From assembly GCA_900128395.1 (NCBI GenBank), contig LT649429.1, positions 1 to 26,638 of the forward strand: a DNA stretch of 26,638 nt. Reading direction: 5' to 3'. The position numbers were made by a program, and so were the translations under genes. Positions 10,095-18,603 of this stretch are shown here, in pieces; positions within the stretch are counted from its first letter, which is position 1, and each line of letters begins with the position of its first letter. Under the pieces are notes generated by a model that ran no database searches, was not told the origin of the DNA, and saw nothing but the letters and a program-made list of their open reading frames with translations. Source of the stretch: Stramenopiles sp. TOSAG23-2 (Eukaryota > Sar).

Positions 10095-10294
10095 TAAGAT
10101 AATAGTAAGATAGTGCTAGAGGGGTGAAGAGTGGATGCTCTAATGATGTGTGCCTGCTGCGCTAAGCACTTTTGGCATAGCACGGTGGTTATTCTAAGAT
10201 AATAGTAAGATAGTGCTAGAGGGGTGAAGAGTGGATGCTCTAATGATGTGTGCCTGCTGCGCTAAGCACTTTTGGCATAGCACGGTGGTTATTC
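10095..10294. repeat. Perfect 100-bp tandem duplication
   Basis: Copies at 10095-10194 and 10195-10294 are exactly 100 bp each and identical by eye. The unit is less AT-rich than its surroundings. Within each unit GTGCTAGAG pairs with CTCTA and with a distal TAGCAC, so a folded RNA or cruciform arm of about 70 nt is possible. The sequence does not match any tRNA, 5S or spliceosomal RNA I know. Confidence 0.97.
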
Positions 10295-11511
10295 GATTTG
10301 TACTATTTAGTATATCATTTTTGATAGGTATTTGGGTTTTACCTTGGCAAAAACAAAAAAAAAAACATCATTAGGTGATAAAAAACACTTTTTCACGGAA
10401 ATTACACAGTTGCACACACTCATTAGTGCCATAGATTTTCAATTTCTACAATGTAACAGACAAAACAAATTACAGAATCGACCGATTACATATCATTGAT
10501 ATCATTTTAGCACAAATTAACATACCGTATGTCTATGATTGCCATTGCTGTGTATTTTTATGCAAGTAAGACAACATAGGTGAAAAAGAGCTTATTTTCT
10601 CGTGAAATTAGCACATTGTGAAAGCAAAAATAAAGACAATCTCATCATATGGCAAACTAAAAATAAAGACCATTTTGCCGTATTCAGCAGATGGTTTCTA
10701 TTTCATGTTAATATGATGTCGATGTGGTTATTGAATGCATTTGGGTATATTTGATGGCAATTCAAGACATGATCAACGACTTCTTTTATACTACAAATTG
10801 ATATAAAGTAATAATAATAGGATTCCTGCTGTGTGTATATACCATTACCAAATAACACTAATAATAATAGGATTACGACATTTATCATTGTTGTCAGACA
10901 AAGCAACAAATTTTTAATGCTGTGTCTATACTATCCATAGCTTAGGAGGCTCACATCACTACAGTGTTAATCATGTGTAAAGAAATGTCAATTTGTCCAT
11001 TTTTTTTACAATAATTCAATGATACAACTAGGACATGGAGTAGTAAACTATACTAAATAAAGGCAAAATAGTATAATTATTTCTATATCTTACGGTGCGA
11101 GAATAGCTAACTCTAATTACCCTTGTCCTTATGGTAATACTGTACTTTGTGCGGTGATTTAATATTATTTTGGTCTTACGTTTTCTTTTTCAGCCAGGAA
11201 GACTTTGTACTAAATTAGGCTTTTTTGTATACTATTACCTTCCTTATTGCTATCTTCATCAAACTCAAGAAAACGAAAATGTAAGAACTATCAAAGAGGG
11301 GAAAATTATACTTAAAATTGCACTTAGATTATGATCTTACGTTTTGGACTTTTTATTCTCAAACCCTATTGTTTGATCTTACATTTTCCGAAGAATCTTT
11401 TTATTTACCTGGTATTTCCATCATACCATCTCCGGGATCTCATGTATCTTAATCTTTTATTAAAAGAATAGACGACTCACAGCTACAGTACAGTATTTTA
11501 ATCTATACTGT

Positions 11512-11543
11512 CTACCTGCTACCTGCTACCTGGTATGCAGGTA
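11512..11543. repeat. (CTACCTG)3 plus TACCTG-palindrome
   Basis: Three tandem CTACCTG units run directly into the inverted repeat TACCTG-GTATG-CAGGTA (11527-11543). The same TACCTG/CAGGTA words recur at several other intergenic places in the window (2475, 6002, 11409, 16459, 18099, 20440, 20634, 26370). Confidence 0.85.
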
Positions 11544-11857
11544 CTGTGTATAGCAGATATAGCGCGTATACTACCACGTATGGCTTAGAGATATTTAATA
11601 TTATTTATTCCAACATATGCAACATATTACTGGATTAATATATATATTCATTATGACATATGGAAAAGGAATATATATATAATATATATATAGATATATA
11701 TAAGTGGAATAGCTTGATATCGCAATATATATATACATAGATAGAGATACAAGGCAAAAAATTGTCAGGATTGAATTATTGTTGGTAGTCATATATATAT
11801 ATATATATATATATACATGGTATATATCTATAAATAAAAATTTGAACATAAATAATA

Positions 11858-14041
11858 ATGGCATCTTTAGTATCTATTAGTGGTGAAAAATCATCCAATA
11901 ATAATAATAATAATAATACGACAAATGAAGATGATACTAGTTTAACATCAAAAAAAGAAAATTTTCGCATGTGGAGTGAAGTTGATCAGTATGATGAAAG
12001 TCATGTAATTAATCAGTCTATAGTCATGCGTAGCCTTGATATGGTAACTGGAAGAAGTAGACGTAGACGTAGACATTCAACTGTTATTACAGAGTTTGAA
12101 AATGATTTATTTCCTACCGATATGAATTTAACAAACCAACATGTAGAGAAACTGGTCGAAGAGATTGTCAATGGAAAAAAAATTGATATAGTGCATGTAC
12201 AAAATTTAATGAAGTCACTTACAGCCTTGCTGCGTACGAAGCCAAACGTAACAGAAATTACAGTACCAAAAGATGGTAGAATTACAGTAGTTGGAGATAC
12301 GCATGGACAGTTAAGTGACCTCGTTTATATATTGACAAGGCAAGGTATGCCAAATGAAAACAACATGTACTTGTTCAATGGTGATTTTGTCGATCGTGGA
12401 TTATTTGGTACGGAAGTATTTGTTATACTGTCTGCTTTGAAAATTGCAAATCCTAAATTTGTATTTTTAAACCGTGGTAATCACGAAAGTGAGAAATATA
12501 ATGTTATTTATGGATTTGAAAAAGAAGTTGTTGAAAAATATGATAAAAAAACATTTCATCATATCGAAACATGTTTTAATGTTTTACCATTATGTGCAGT
12601 ATTAAACAAAGAAGTATTTGTAGTTCATGGTGGACTGCCACGTAATAGGAAAATTACCTTGCGACATATCAACCATATACATCGAAACATTGAAATACCA
12701 TCAAAGCCTGACACGACGGAAGAGCAAATTATGCAAGATCTATTATGGAGCGATCCAATGGACGAATATGGAGTAGAACCAAATTCTAGAGGTGCAGGAT
12801 GTTTATTCGGTCCAAATATTACTAAAAAGTTTTTGAAGTTGAATAATTTTAAAACAATTATACGTAGTCATGAGTTAGTTGATGATGGTTATGACATAAA
12901 ACACGATGACCAATGTTACACCTTGTTCAGCGCATCCAATTATTGTGGCGATGCGGGAAACGAAGGTGCTATTATGATCTTTAAAGGTGGTTTGCACTGG
13001 AACCATCATCCAAATGAGATACACCCATATATGGCACCACGATTAGCTATAGAAAAAGGGAAAACGATGGCTGAAATAGAGGAAGCTGAACGTCAACAAT
13101 TAGAGAAAGAGAAAAACAAACGCCGCGAAGCAAGAATATACAAACTAACAGACAAATTAGCGGATTATATATTGCGGTTTCATGAAGATTTAGAGTTTCA
13201 TTTTGTAAAAGCCAATGAGAAAAGCAATGATCTTATAACGATGGAAAATTGGGCAGATATAATGAGCGATATTTTAAAGGTGAAGTTGCCATGGTTAAAA
13301 TTAAGACCTTATTTAGCACCTGATGTAGAAATCTTAGATGGGATGGAACATGTAAACTTTAGAAAGTTTTTAGCTAGGTATGTAATTGATTTTGATTACG
13401 ACCATAGCTTCTTCGACAGCATCTTAGATCGGATCAATGAAGAAATACATAGAGTGGGAGATGATTTAAAAATAGCATTTAAACGGTTTGATTTGGATGG
13501 AGATGGCAATATATCTTGTCAAGAGCTTGGCCTTGTTTTGACTGACATATGCCCAGATGTACATTTAGCATCAGAACAGATTGAACAACTATTACGTGCA
13601 ATCGATGCAGATGGTGATGGAGCAATTGATTTTGAAGAGTTTATGAAAAAATTTGGCAATAATAATAGTAATGCTGCATTAACAAATGCGACATCCACAA
13701 CGACGACGACGAAAAAGGATATTGATGTGAAATCCAGCGAAGCGGATCATTTAGATTGGAAGAAACGTCTGAAGCAACATTTGATACGTACATTTTATGA
13801 AAATAGAGCTACGTTAAATCATGCATTTCAATGTTATGACACAGATGGTTCTGGCTTTGTATCTCAAGATGAGTTTCAAAATGCAATTAAAGCACTTTTA
13901 AGTGTCGAAACTTCGATTAAAGTTCCAGATATTGAAATACAATACCTTGCAAAAACGCTAATAGAAGAATCAAAGGATGAAAGAGGTATAAACTATAACA
14001 GCTTTATCGAGAGATTTTCGAAGCAACAAATTACGTCCTAG
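11858..14041 (+). CDS. PPEF/RdgC-type Ser/Thr phosphatase with EF-hands
   Basis: A 727-residue PPP-family Ser/Thr phosphatase fused to C-terminal EF-hands, the architecture of RdgC/PPEF, so a calcium-responsive phosphatase. Metal and phosphate motifs are all present: GDTHG (146-150), GDFVDRG (175-181), RGNHE (206-210), then HGGLPR, RSHE and FSASNYCG. Three canonical EF-hand loops start at Asp545 (DLDGDGNISCQE), Asp583 (DADGDGAIDFEE) and Asp661 (DTDGSGFVSQDE). A helical stretch at about 405-520 may hold a degenerate EF-hand. The N-terminus has an Asn run from (AAT)n and a basic patch SRRRRRHS (possible kinase or localisation site). I do not see the IQ motif usual in animal PPEFs. A long (AT)n tract ends about 45 bp before the ATG. 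Intronless; stop TAG. Confidence 0.95.
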   Translation: MASLVSISGEKSSNNNNNNNTTNEDDTSLTSKKENFRMWSEVDQYDESHVINQSIVMRSLDMVTGRSRRRRRHSTVITEFENDLFPTDMNLTNQHVEKLVEEIVNGKKIDIVHVQNLMKSLTALLRTKPNVTEITVPKDGRITVVGDTHGQLSDLVYILTRQGMPNENNMYLFNGDFVDRGLFGTEVFVILSALKIANPKFVFLNRGNHESEKYNVIYGFEKEVVEKYDKKTFHHIETCFNVLPLCAVLNKEVFVVHGGLPRNRKITLRHINHIHRNIEIPSKPDTTEEQIMQDLLWSDPMDEYGVEPNSRGAGCLFGPNITKKFLKLNNFKTIIRSHELVDDGYDIKHDDQCYTLFSASNYCGDAGNEGAIMIFKGGLHWNHHPNEIHPYMAPRLAIEKGKTMAEIEEAERQQLEKEKNKRREARIYKLTDKLADYILRFHEDLEFHFVKANEKSNDLITMENWADIMSDILKVKLPWLKLRPYLAPDVEILDGMEHVNFRKFLARYVIDFDYDHSFFDSILDRINEEIHRVGDDLKIAFKRFDLDGDGNISCQELGLVLTDICPDVHLASEQIEQLLRAIDADGDGAIDFEEFMKKFGNNNSNAALTNATSTTTTTKKDIDVKSSEADHLDWKKRLKQHLIRTFYENRATLNHAFQCYDTDGSGFVSQDEFQNAIKALLSVETSIKVPDIEIQYLAKTLIEESKDERGINYNSFIERFSKQQITS

Positions 14042-14397
14042 GGATGATATGATTACGTTTAATATCATATATGATATACATATATGAGAGTAGGAATTGT
14101 CATGGGGGTAGAGAAATAAAAATTAAAATACGCGTATACGCTATCGTATACGGGCGATATATATTATATAGAATATAAAAAATTCTCTTACTTACTATAT
14201 ATAGATACTTCGCATAATATTATATTATGATATGTATGATACACTTCGTAATGTATTAAAATATTACGCAAAAATATGATACGGTCTTCGTAAAATATAC
14301 GAACCCGTATTATATGATGTACGAGCGTACATTAAAATATTTAAAAAAAATCATTTTAAACTCCCGACTCATCTGCTACATATCATAGAGATCTTCT
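14042..14397. other. Convergent spacer rich in CGTA hairpins
   Basis: This lies between the 3' ends of the phosphatase and ArgJ genes. At least four short inverted repeats built on the CGTA word lie between about 14133 and 14332, entered separately. There is no gene. Confidence 0.7.
14133..14332. other. Cluster of CGTA-based inverted repeats
   Basis: Stems seen: CGTATACG (14133-14140) with CGTATACG (14145-14152), loop 4 nt; CGTAAT (14247-14252) with ATTACG (14263-14268); ATACGG plus TTCGT (14279-14291) with ACGAA plus CCGTAT (14299-14310), an 11-bp stem with a small bulge; ATGTACG (14317-14323) with CGTACAT (14326-14332). They lie where both transcripts should end, so a role in 3' end formation or as a barrier between converging polymerases is possible. 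This is inference. Confidence 0.6.
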
Positions 14398-16220
14398 TCA
14401 CGATCTATAATCACCATTTTCAGTTACATATTCATGTGTCAAATCAGCACCACGTACAATAGCTTCTTTATTACCATTTTCCATTCCTAAATAAACATTT
14501 ATTTTTACGCATTTTTGATGTGGTGGATAATTAATTGGGACAGGATATAAAACTTGTTCAACACCCCCATTCGTTTCATTTAAAATAATATCTGGATCAC
14601 TATCGAACATTTGTGAATCTTTCATCAATGTTTGCAATTTTGCTTCAATATCTTGATTGATTAGAAATTTACCATTATCAAAAATCAATGTATCGCCAAT
14701 TTCGATCTTCATCTTAGCCGAAGGCTCAATTCCATTATTACCTAAATAATCACCGATAGCACTTAATAATCGCCCAACATTGGGATCGTTTCCATTAATA
14801 GCAGCTTTTAGCAATGGTGAATTTACAATAGCTTTACCTACACCATTTGCTACTTCATTACTTGTTGATTCTTTAACATGAACTTTTATCACATGTTTTA
14901 CCCCTTCTCCATTTCTAACAACATCTTCGCATAAACGATCACACACTTGAAACATAGCATTTTCAAATGCTATATAGTCATTCTCATCAACCGCGTTATG
15001 ATTATTATTATGATTATTACTACTTATTGCAATTACAGTATCACTTGTACTCATGTCTGAATCTATACTAATACAATTAAATGTTTTATCAATAACACGT
15101 TTTAAAATGGTTTGCATTGAAGTTTTATCAATAGGCGCATCCGTCAATAAATATACAAGCATTGTAGCCATATTTCTATTGCAGGCATATATATAAATAA
15201 TGGTTACATGTTAGCAATGAATGTAAAAGAAATTGATGTGTGTATCTATGTATAGTAATATATATATATATATATAATCGAAGTACTTACGGTTCAACCA
15301 TACCAGCACCTTTTGCTATGCCAACCAATTTATATCCTTCTTCTTCTTCATTATTATTATTACTATTATTATTATTATTATCATCCATATCAATATGTGC
15401 ACTACGTACTTTTGGAAACATATCGGTTGTCATAATTCCTTTAGCTGCTGGTAATATTGATTTATTTTGCATATTATTTACATCACATGCTATTCCTACA
15501 TTTTCAATCATTTGTTTGACTGGTAAACTCCAACCGATTACACTGTGGAGCGTAGCGTATGAATGACAGATGTGTTAGAGAGGATAACTATTTTAGGTTT
15601 AGGGAAATAAAATTTACGTACCCGGTGCTTGAAGGTAAGACACAACACGTACTTTCATCACTATTACCATCATCATTATGCAATAATGATTGCAAACATG
15701 CATTTGCAACGTCAGTTGCATCTTGAACACCATCACTTGATGCTCGAACATTGGATATCTTATTGTTAATAACAATACCTTTCATTGCCTTCCCAGATTG
15801 TAATAATTTACGTCCATAAATGATTGGAGAGCCTGGGAATGCATTTTTAGTAAAAACGGCTCCCCAATTATTTGATGGATTATCAAGGCTAATAACAGTC
15901 ATGTTCATATTTGCATCCATAGTCGGTAATTCGACTGGATTAAAATGAAACGATGACGTACCCACTCGAAAACCTTTTGGCAATGTTGAAATACTTTCCA
16001 AAAAATTTAAATGTTCTTCCTCCGATTGAAATGTTTCATGATTTGAATGATTGGTTGTCATATATCTATTATTATTATTATTGATACAAAAATTCTTTAC
16101 ATTATAATAATAATAATTATTATTATTTGGTTGATTAAATACATTATACGATGATGAGGATGTTGTTCTAGCAGATGATCGTATTGCCTTTATTGCATAA
16201 TGTTGTCGTATTTTAAACAT
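14398..16220 (-). CDS. ARG7/argJ: Arginine biosynthesis ArgJ (ornithine/glutamate N-acetyltransferase), 3 exons
   Basis: Bifunctional ArgJ moves the acetyl group from N-acetylornithine to glutamate, making ornithine and N-acetylglutamate in the cyclic arginine pathway. My model joins 16220-15622, 15542-15291 and 15175-14398 (minus strand), 542 residues. Both junctions are GT..AG and restore family motifs exactly: exon 1/2 gives LPSSTGVIGWSLP (oxyanion/Thr-Gly region, 194-207) and exon 2/3 gives GMVEPNMATML. The Thr of NMAT (288) is the autoproteolytic and acyl-accepting nucleophile that begins the beta chain. The C-terminus [10 protein letters not shown] is the usual ArgJ end. The N-terminal 60 residues are basic, Ser/Asn-rich and lack acids early on, fitting a mitochondrial presequence. 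Extra Asn/Asp/Glu-rich insertions (about 172-180 and 251-268) explain the length over the usual 400-450. Stop TGA. Confidence 0.95.
15176..15290 (-). other. ArgJ intron 2 (115 nt, GT..AG)
   Basis: The donor is GAACC|GTAAGTACTT, a perfect consensus. The acceptor is TGCAATAG|AAATATGG. It is phase 2: CC plus A makes Pro284, giving the EPNMATML motif. The intron carries a (TA)n microsatellite at about 15259-15277. Reading through stops at once, as the donor itself supplies a TAA in frame. Confidence 0.93.
15543..15621 (-). other. ArgJ intron 1 (79 nt, GT..AG)
   Basis: On the minus strand the donor is GG|GTACGTAAAT and the acceptor is CTCCACAG|TGTAATCGG. It is a phase 2 intron: GG from exon 1 plus T from exon 2 makes Gly200. 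Removal restores STGVIG, the most conserved ArgJ motif. Reading through instead reaches a stop within 10 codons. Confidence 0.93.
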
Positions 16221-16978
16221 TTTTCTTTATTTATTGATATATGTAATTATTGTATCAGTTTTATATATTAATATATATAAATAAACCATCACTTCTATCT
16301 TTTTTCATAAATAAATAATAAATAAGTATATATATATATACTAGACTATACTCTGGCAAGCGCAGAGTCTTTCCTTGTGAGCTAATATAATGTGTAATAT
16401 AATAAATAATAAATGTGTAGTAATATAATAAATAATAATAATTTCGAAAAATTAATAATACCTGCTGGTTAATAATAAAATAAAATAAAAAAGAGAAAAG
16501 AGAAGAAAAGAGTCGTCTACGGTGGTAGATCTACATGTAATATTACCTGTACTGTAGCTATTATTGGATTATTGGAATTATTATACATAAGGAATAATGC
16601 AACGTGCTATTAATATTATATGTGCTAAATAGCTAATGTCTATACAGTATCTTCGCTTAATTTAACCTTACAACTAGATATTTCTGTGCTAGTGTGGCCA
16701 TGTTTCTCCAGGATATCTTGTAGCGCTACATAAACTGAGCGTGGCCGTAGAAGGTACGCCCTATCATTGTACTGGTACTATAGCTATCCGTTTCATAGAG
16801 ACGTTTGTTCATCATATGTAATTGCAACATAATACATATACATGAGATAGATTTACTTCTACTGATATATGTACAAACAATAGGAGATTAAATATCGAAT
16901 CAATCCTTAGGAACGAACATATAGATACATAATATATATAATATATAAAATATAACAAGAACATAACAACAACAAATA
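16221..16978. other. Divergent intergenic region with a dispersed inverted repeat
   Basis: Promoter region between ArgJ and the ciliary-like gene. It contains AAT/ATA microsatellites and one copy of the perfect 50-bp dispersed repeat (16427-16476). Around 16510-16560 it has words (TAGACGACTC and AGCTACAGTACAG on the minus strand) that also occur on the plus strand at about 11469-11494. The leader before the next ATG is CAA-rich. No RNA gene is recognised. Confidence 0.65.
16427..16476 (+). repeat. 50-bp dispersed repeat, copy 1
   Basis: This segment includes TTTCGAAAAATTAATAATA followed by CCTGCTGGTTAATAA. It is found without mismatch on the opposite strand at 26589-26638, where the window ends. 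After the shared part, copy 1 runs into A-rich AAAATAAAATAAAA while copy 2 runs into an A-run and a GC-rich island. Confidence 0.93.
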
Positions 16979-17962
16979 ATGGCTTGCAAATATTCTGGTT
17001 ATACACCTGGTTTCCGTACAATTCCACCAACACAAAATTTGGGTTCAGAAAATGTACATAACAAATATGGTTCTAGTGGCTTTTCTGTTGTATATGAGAA
17101 ACCGCGTATGTTGGACAATATTCGTTCCAATCGTCGTGCGGTATCACAAGATGCATCGTTAGCTTTAAATCCTACACAATACAAAGATCCTGATCGTAGA
17201 GGAGTTGCAGGTAAACGCGAGGATGCTAGGAAAGCCGCACCACGACGTAGATTTGTACATCGCAGTGCGAATAGACTGGACTTTCCAGATTTTTGGAAAG
17301 AAAAGGAAACTTTTTTATCACAATCTGAGACAAAATATCAAGCAGAATTTGACAAACACAAGACGGCAATGACAGGCAACTGCCCAACCGTAAAAGCTAT
17401 AGAAGTGTTACACGCTGTACATGGTATTGATTTGCCACCACGGTTTTTAATGATATTCACAGATGCTATTAATAGTGTTAGTACAGTTGCTGTATCTTGG
17501 GATGATTTTATAAATACAGTACGTAGTGTTAATGAACGCATTGGTATGGTAAATGTTGGCCCAGCAGAGCCATCTGCTCTATACAGTGCGAAATTGCCTG
17601 ATAAAGTGGTTGAGGCAAGAACACAGAAAAGTCGTTATAGTTCAGACATGGGTGATATGGGCCATCAACCAGGTCAACGTCCATTAATCACCTCATTTGG
17701 TGCAATGGCAACTACAACACAAGATTTACTTTTAGGAACGGCGAAAAACTCAGATCAAATACCAGGATATTCTGGTCATATTCCAAAAGGTAATGGAGAA
17801 CCAACTTTACAACCACCAAGAAGAGATATGAAGAAATCAATTAAAGATACGTATAATGTAAATGTATCTGGTTACACAGGTACAATTAAAACAAGAGAAG
17901 TTGCTATTACATATAAAACAACAAGCGGTAGCTCATATTCAGGAAAATTAATCCCAGAATAA
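16979..17962 (+). CDS. Putative ciliary/flagellar protein with SGYTG-type motifs
   Basis: A 327-residue protein I cannot assign to a named gene. Its visible signature is a recurring motif of the form (P/S)-G-Y-(S/T)-G/P-x-I-P: SGYTPGFRTIPP at 6-17, IPGYSGHIP at 261-269, and SGYTGTIKT at 297-305. Such PGYxGxxP motifs are found in small axonemal and sperm-tail proteins (for example the FAM166/CIMIP2 group), so a microtubule-associated role in the flagellum is likely. Residues about 125-185 form an all-helical module (VKAIEVLHAVHGIDLPPRFL, then WDDFINTVRSVNERIG) that looks like a degenerate EF-hand pair without Ca ligands. There is no signal peptide and no membrane segment; the middle is basic (DARKAAPRRRF). 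The start follows a CAA-rich leader. Intronless; stop TAA. Confidence 0.75.
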   Translation: MACKYSGYTPGFRTIPPTQNLGSENVHNKYGSSGFSVVYEKPRMLDNIRSNRRAVSQDASLALNPTQYKDPDRRGVAGKREDARKAAPRRRFVHRSANRLDFPDFWKEKETFLSQSETKYQAEFDKHKTAMTGNCPTVKAIEVLHAVHGIDLPPRFLMIFTDAINSVSTVAVSWDDFINTVRSVNERIGMVNVGPAEPSALYSAKLPDKVVEARTQKSRYSSDMGDMGHQPGQRPLITSFGAMATTTQDLLLGTAKNSDQIPGYSGHIPKGNGEPTLQPPRRDMKKSIKDTYNVNVSGYTGTIKTREVAITYKTTSGSSYSGKLIPE

Positions 17963-18603
17963 ATATTTTATTTATTAAAATATAAAAAAATTTATATTTT
18001 TATTTTTAAAAAATAACTTTAAAATAAAAAAAAATAAAAAAAAATTGAAAAATGTAAAATATGAAAAAAAAAAAAGAAGAGAGAGAGAGCTGGGAAAGTA
18101 CCTGGTACGAAGTGCAAGTACAAAAAAGAAGTGAAAAACAGAAAACTAAAAAAAAGAGTGCCAGAGAGTGTATGCCAAAAGTATAGTGTGTGGAAAAAAA
18201 AAAATTAAAAAAAAATAAAAATATATTTTTACTCTCAGATTAAATTGGACGGACGTATGATATGATATGATATGATACATTTTTTATTTATCATACGTGT
18301 TTGCACATATACACACATTACATGTATTAATTATATATTTTTAAAAATACACTATTTCCTCTAATAACTATCTCTCTCTCTCTCTATATATATATATGTG
18401 AGATGATATTTAAAATGATACGTATCATATATATCTCAGTATATTAATATTATTATATCTCATCAAATGTCTCATATCACGCACACCCTTTATTACTGTA
18501 CTTCGTATCACATACCGCACTATATACATCTCAAAAACATGATATGATATGTGAAGGAATATTTCCCGACACTTCTTCCAATGACTTTATAATATTTTCA
18601 CTT
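17963..18603. other. Convergent spacer, A/T runs and simple repeats
   Basis: A dense A/T-run stretch (17964-18230) is followed by a pentanucleotide repeat, (GATAT)n at about 18256-18280, and a (TC)n/(AT)n compound microsatellite at 18369-18395. A second short GATAT pair lies near 18540. The palindrome GTACCTGGTAC lies at 18098-18108. No gene or RNA is seen. Confidence 0.7.

Larger units (their letters stand above)
9773..11857. other. 2.1-kb divergent intergenic region with repeats
   Basis: The largest gene-to-gene gap, between the 5' ends of the IleRS and phosphatase genes. It holds (AT)n at 9819-9839 and 11791-11814, a perfect 100-bp tandem duplication (10095-10294), and five copies in both orientations of a word TCTTAC(A/G)TTTT (10088, 11173, 11277, 11333, 11374). 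A (CTACCTG)3 cluster with a palindrome lies at 11512-11543. No open frame resembles a protein, and I find no tRNA or snRNA signature. The gap must contain both promoters. Confidence 0.7.

Noticed and set aside
10095-10294. tRNA, 5S or spliceosomal RNA in the 100-bp tandem unit
   Set aside because: No acceptor stem, T-loop (GTTCRANNC) or known snRNA core can be found on either strand.
10703-10909. 68-codon minus-strand open frame in the IleRS/PPEF gap
   Set aside because: Low-complexity Leu/Tyr/Ile content from AAT repeats; no evidence of a gene.
15287-15511. A separate 74-residue minus-strand gene starting MIENVG
   Set aside because: It is the middle exon of ArgJ; the family motif is completed only by joining to the flanking exons at GT..AG sites.
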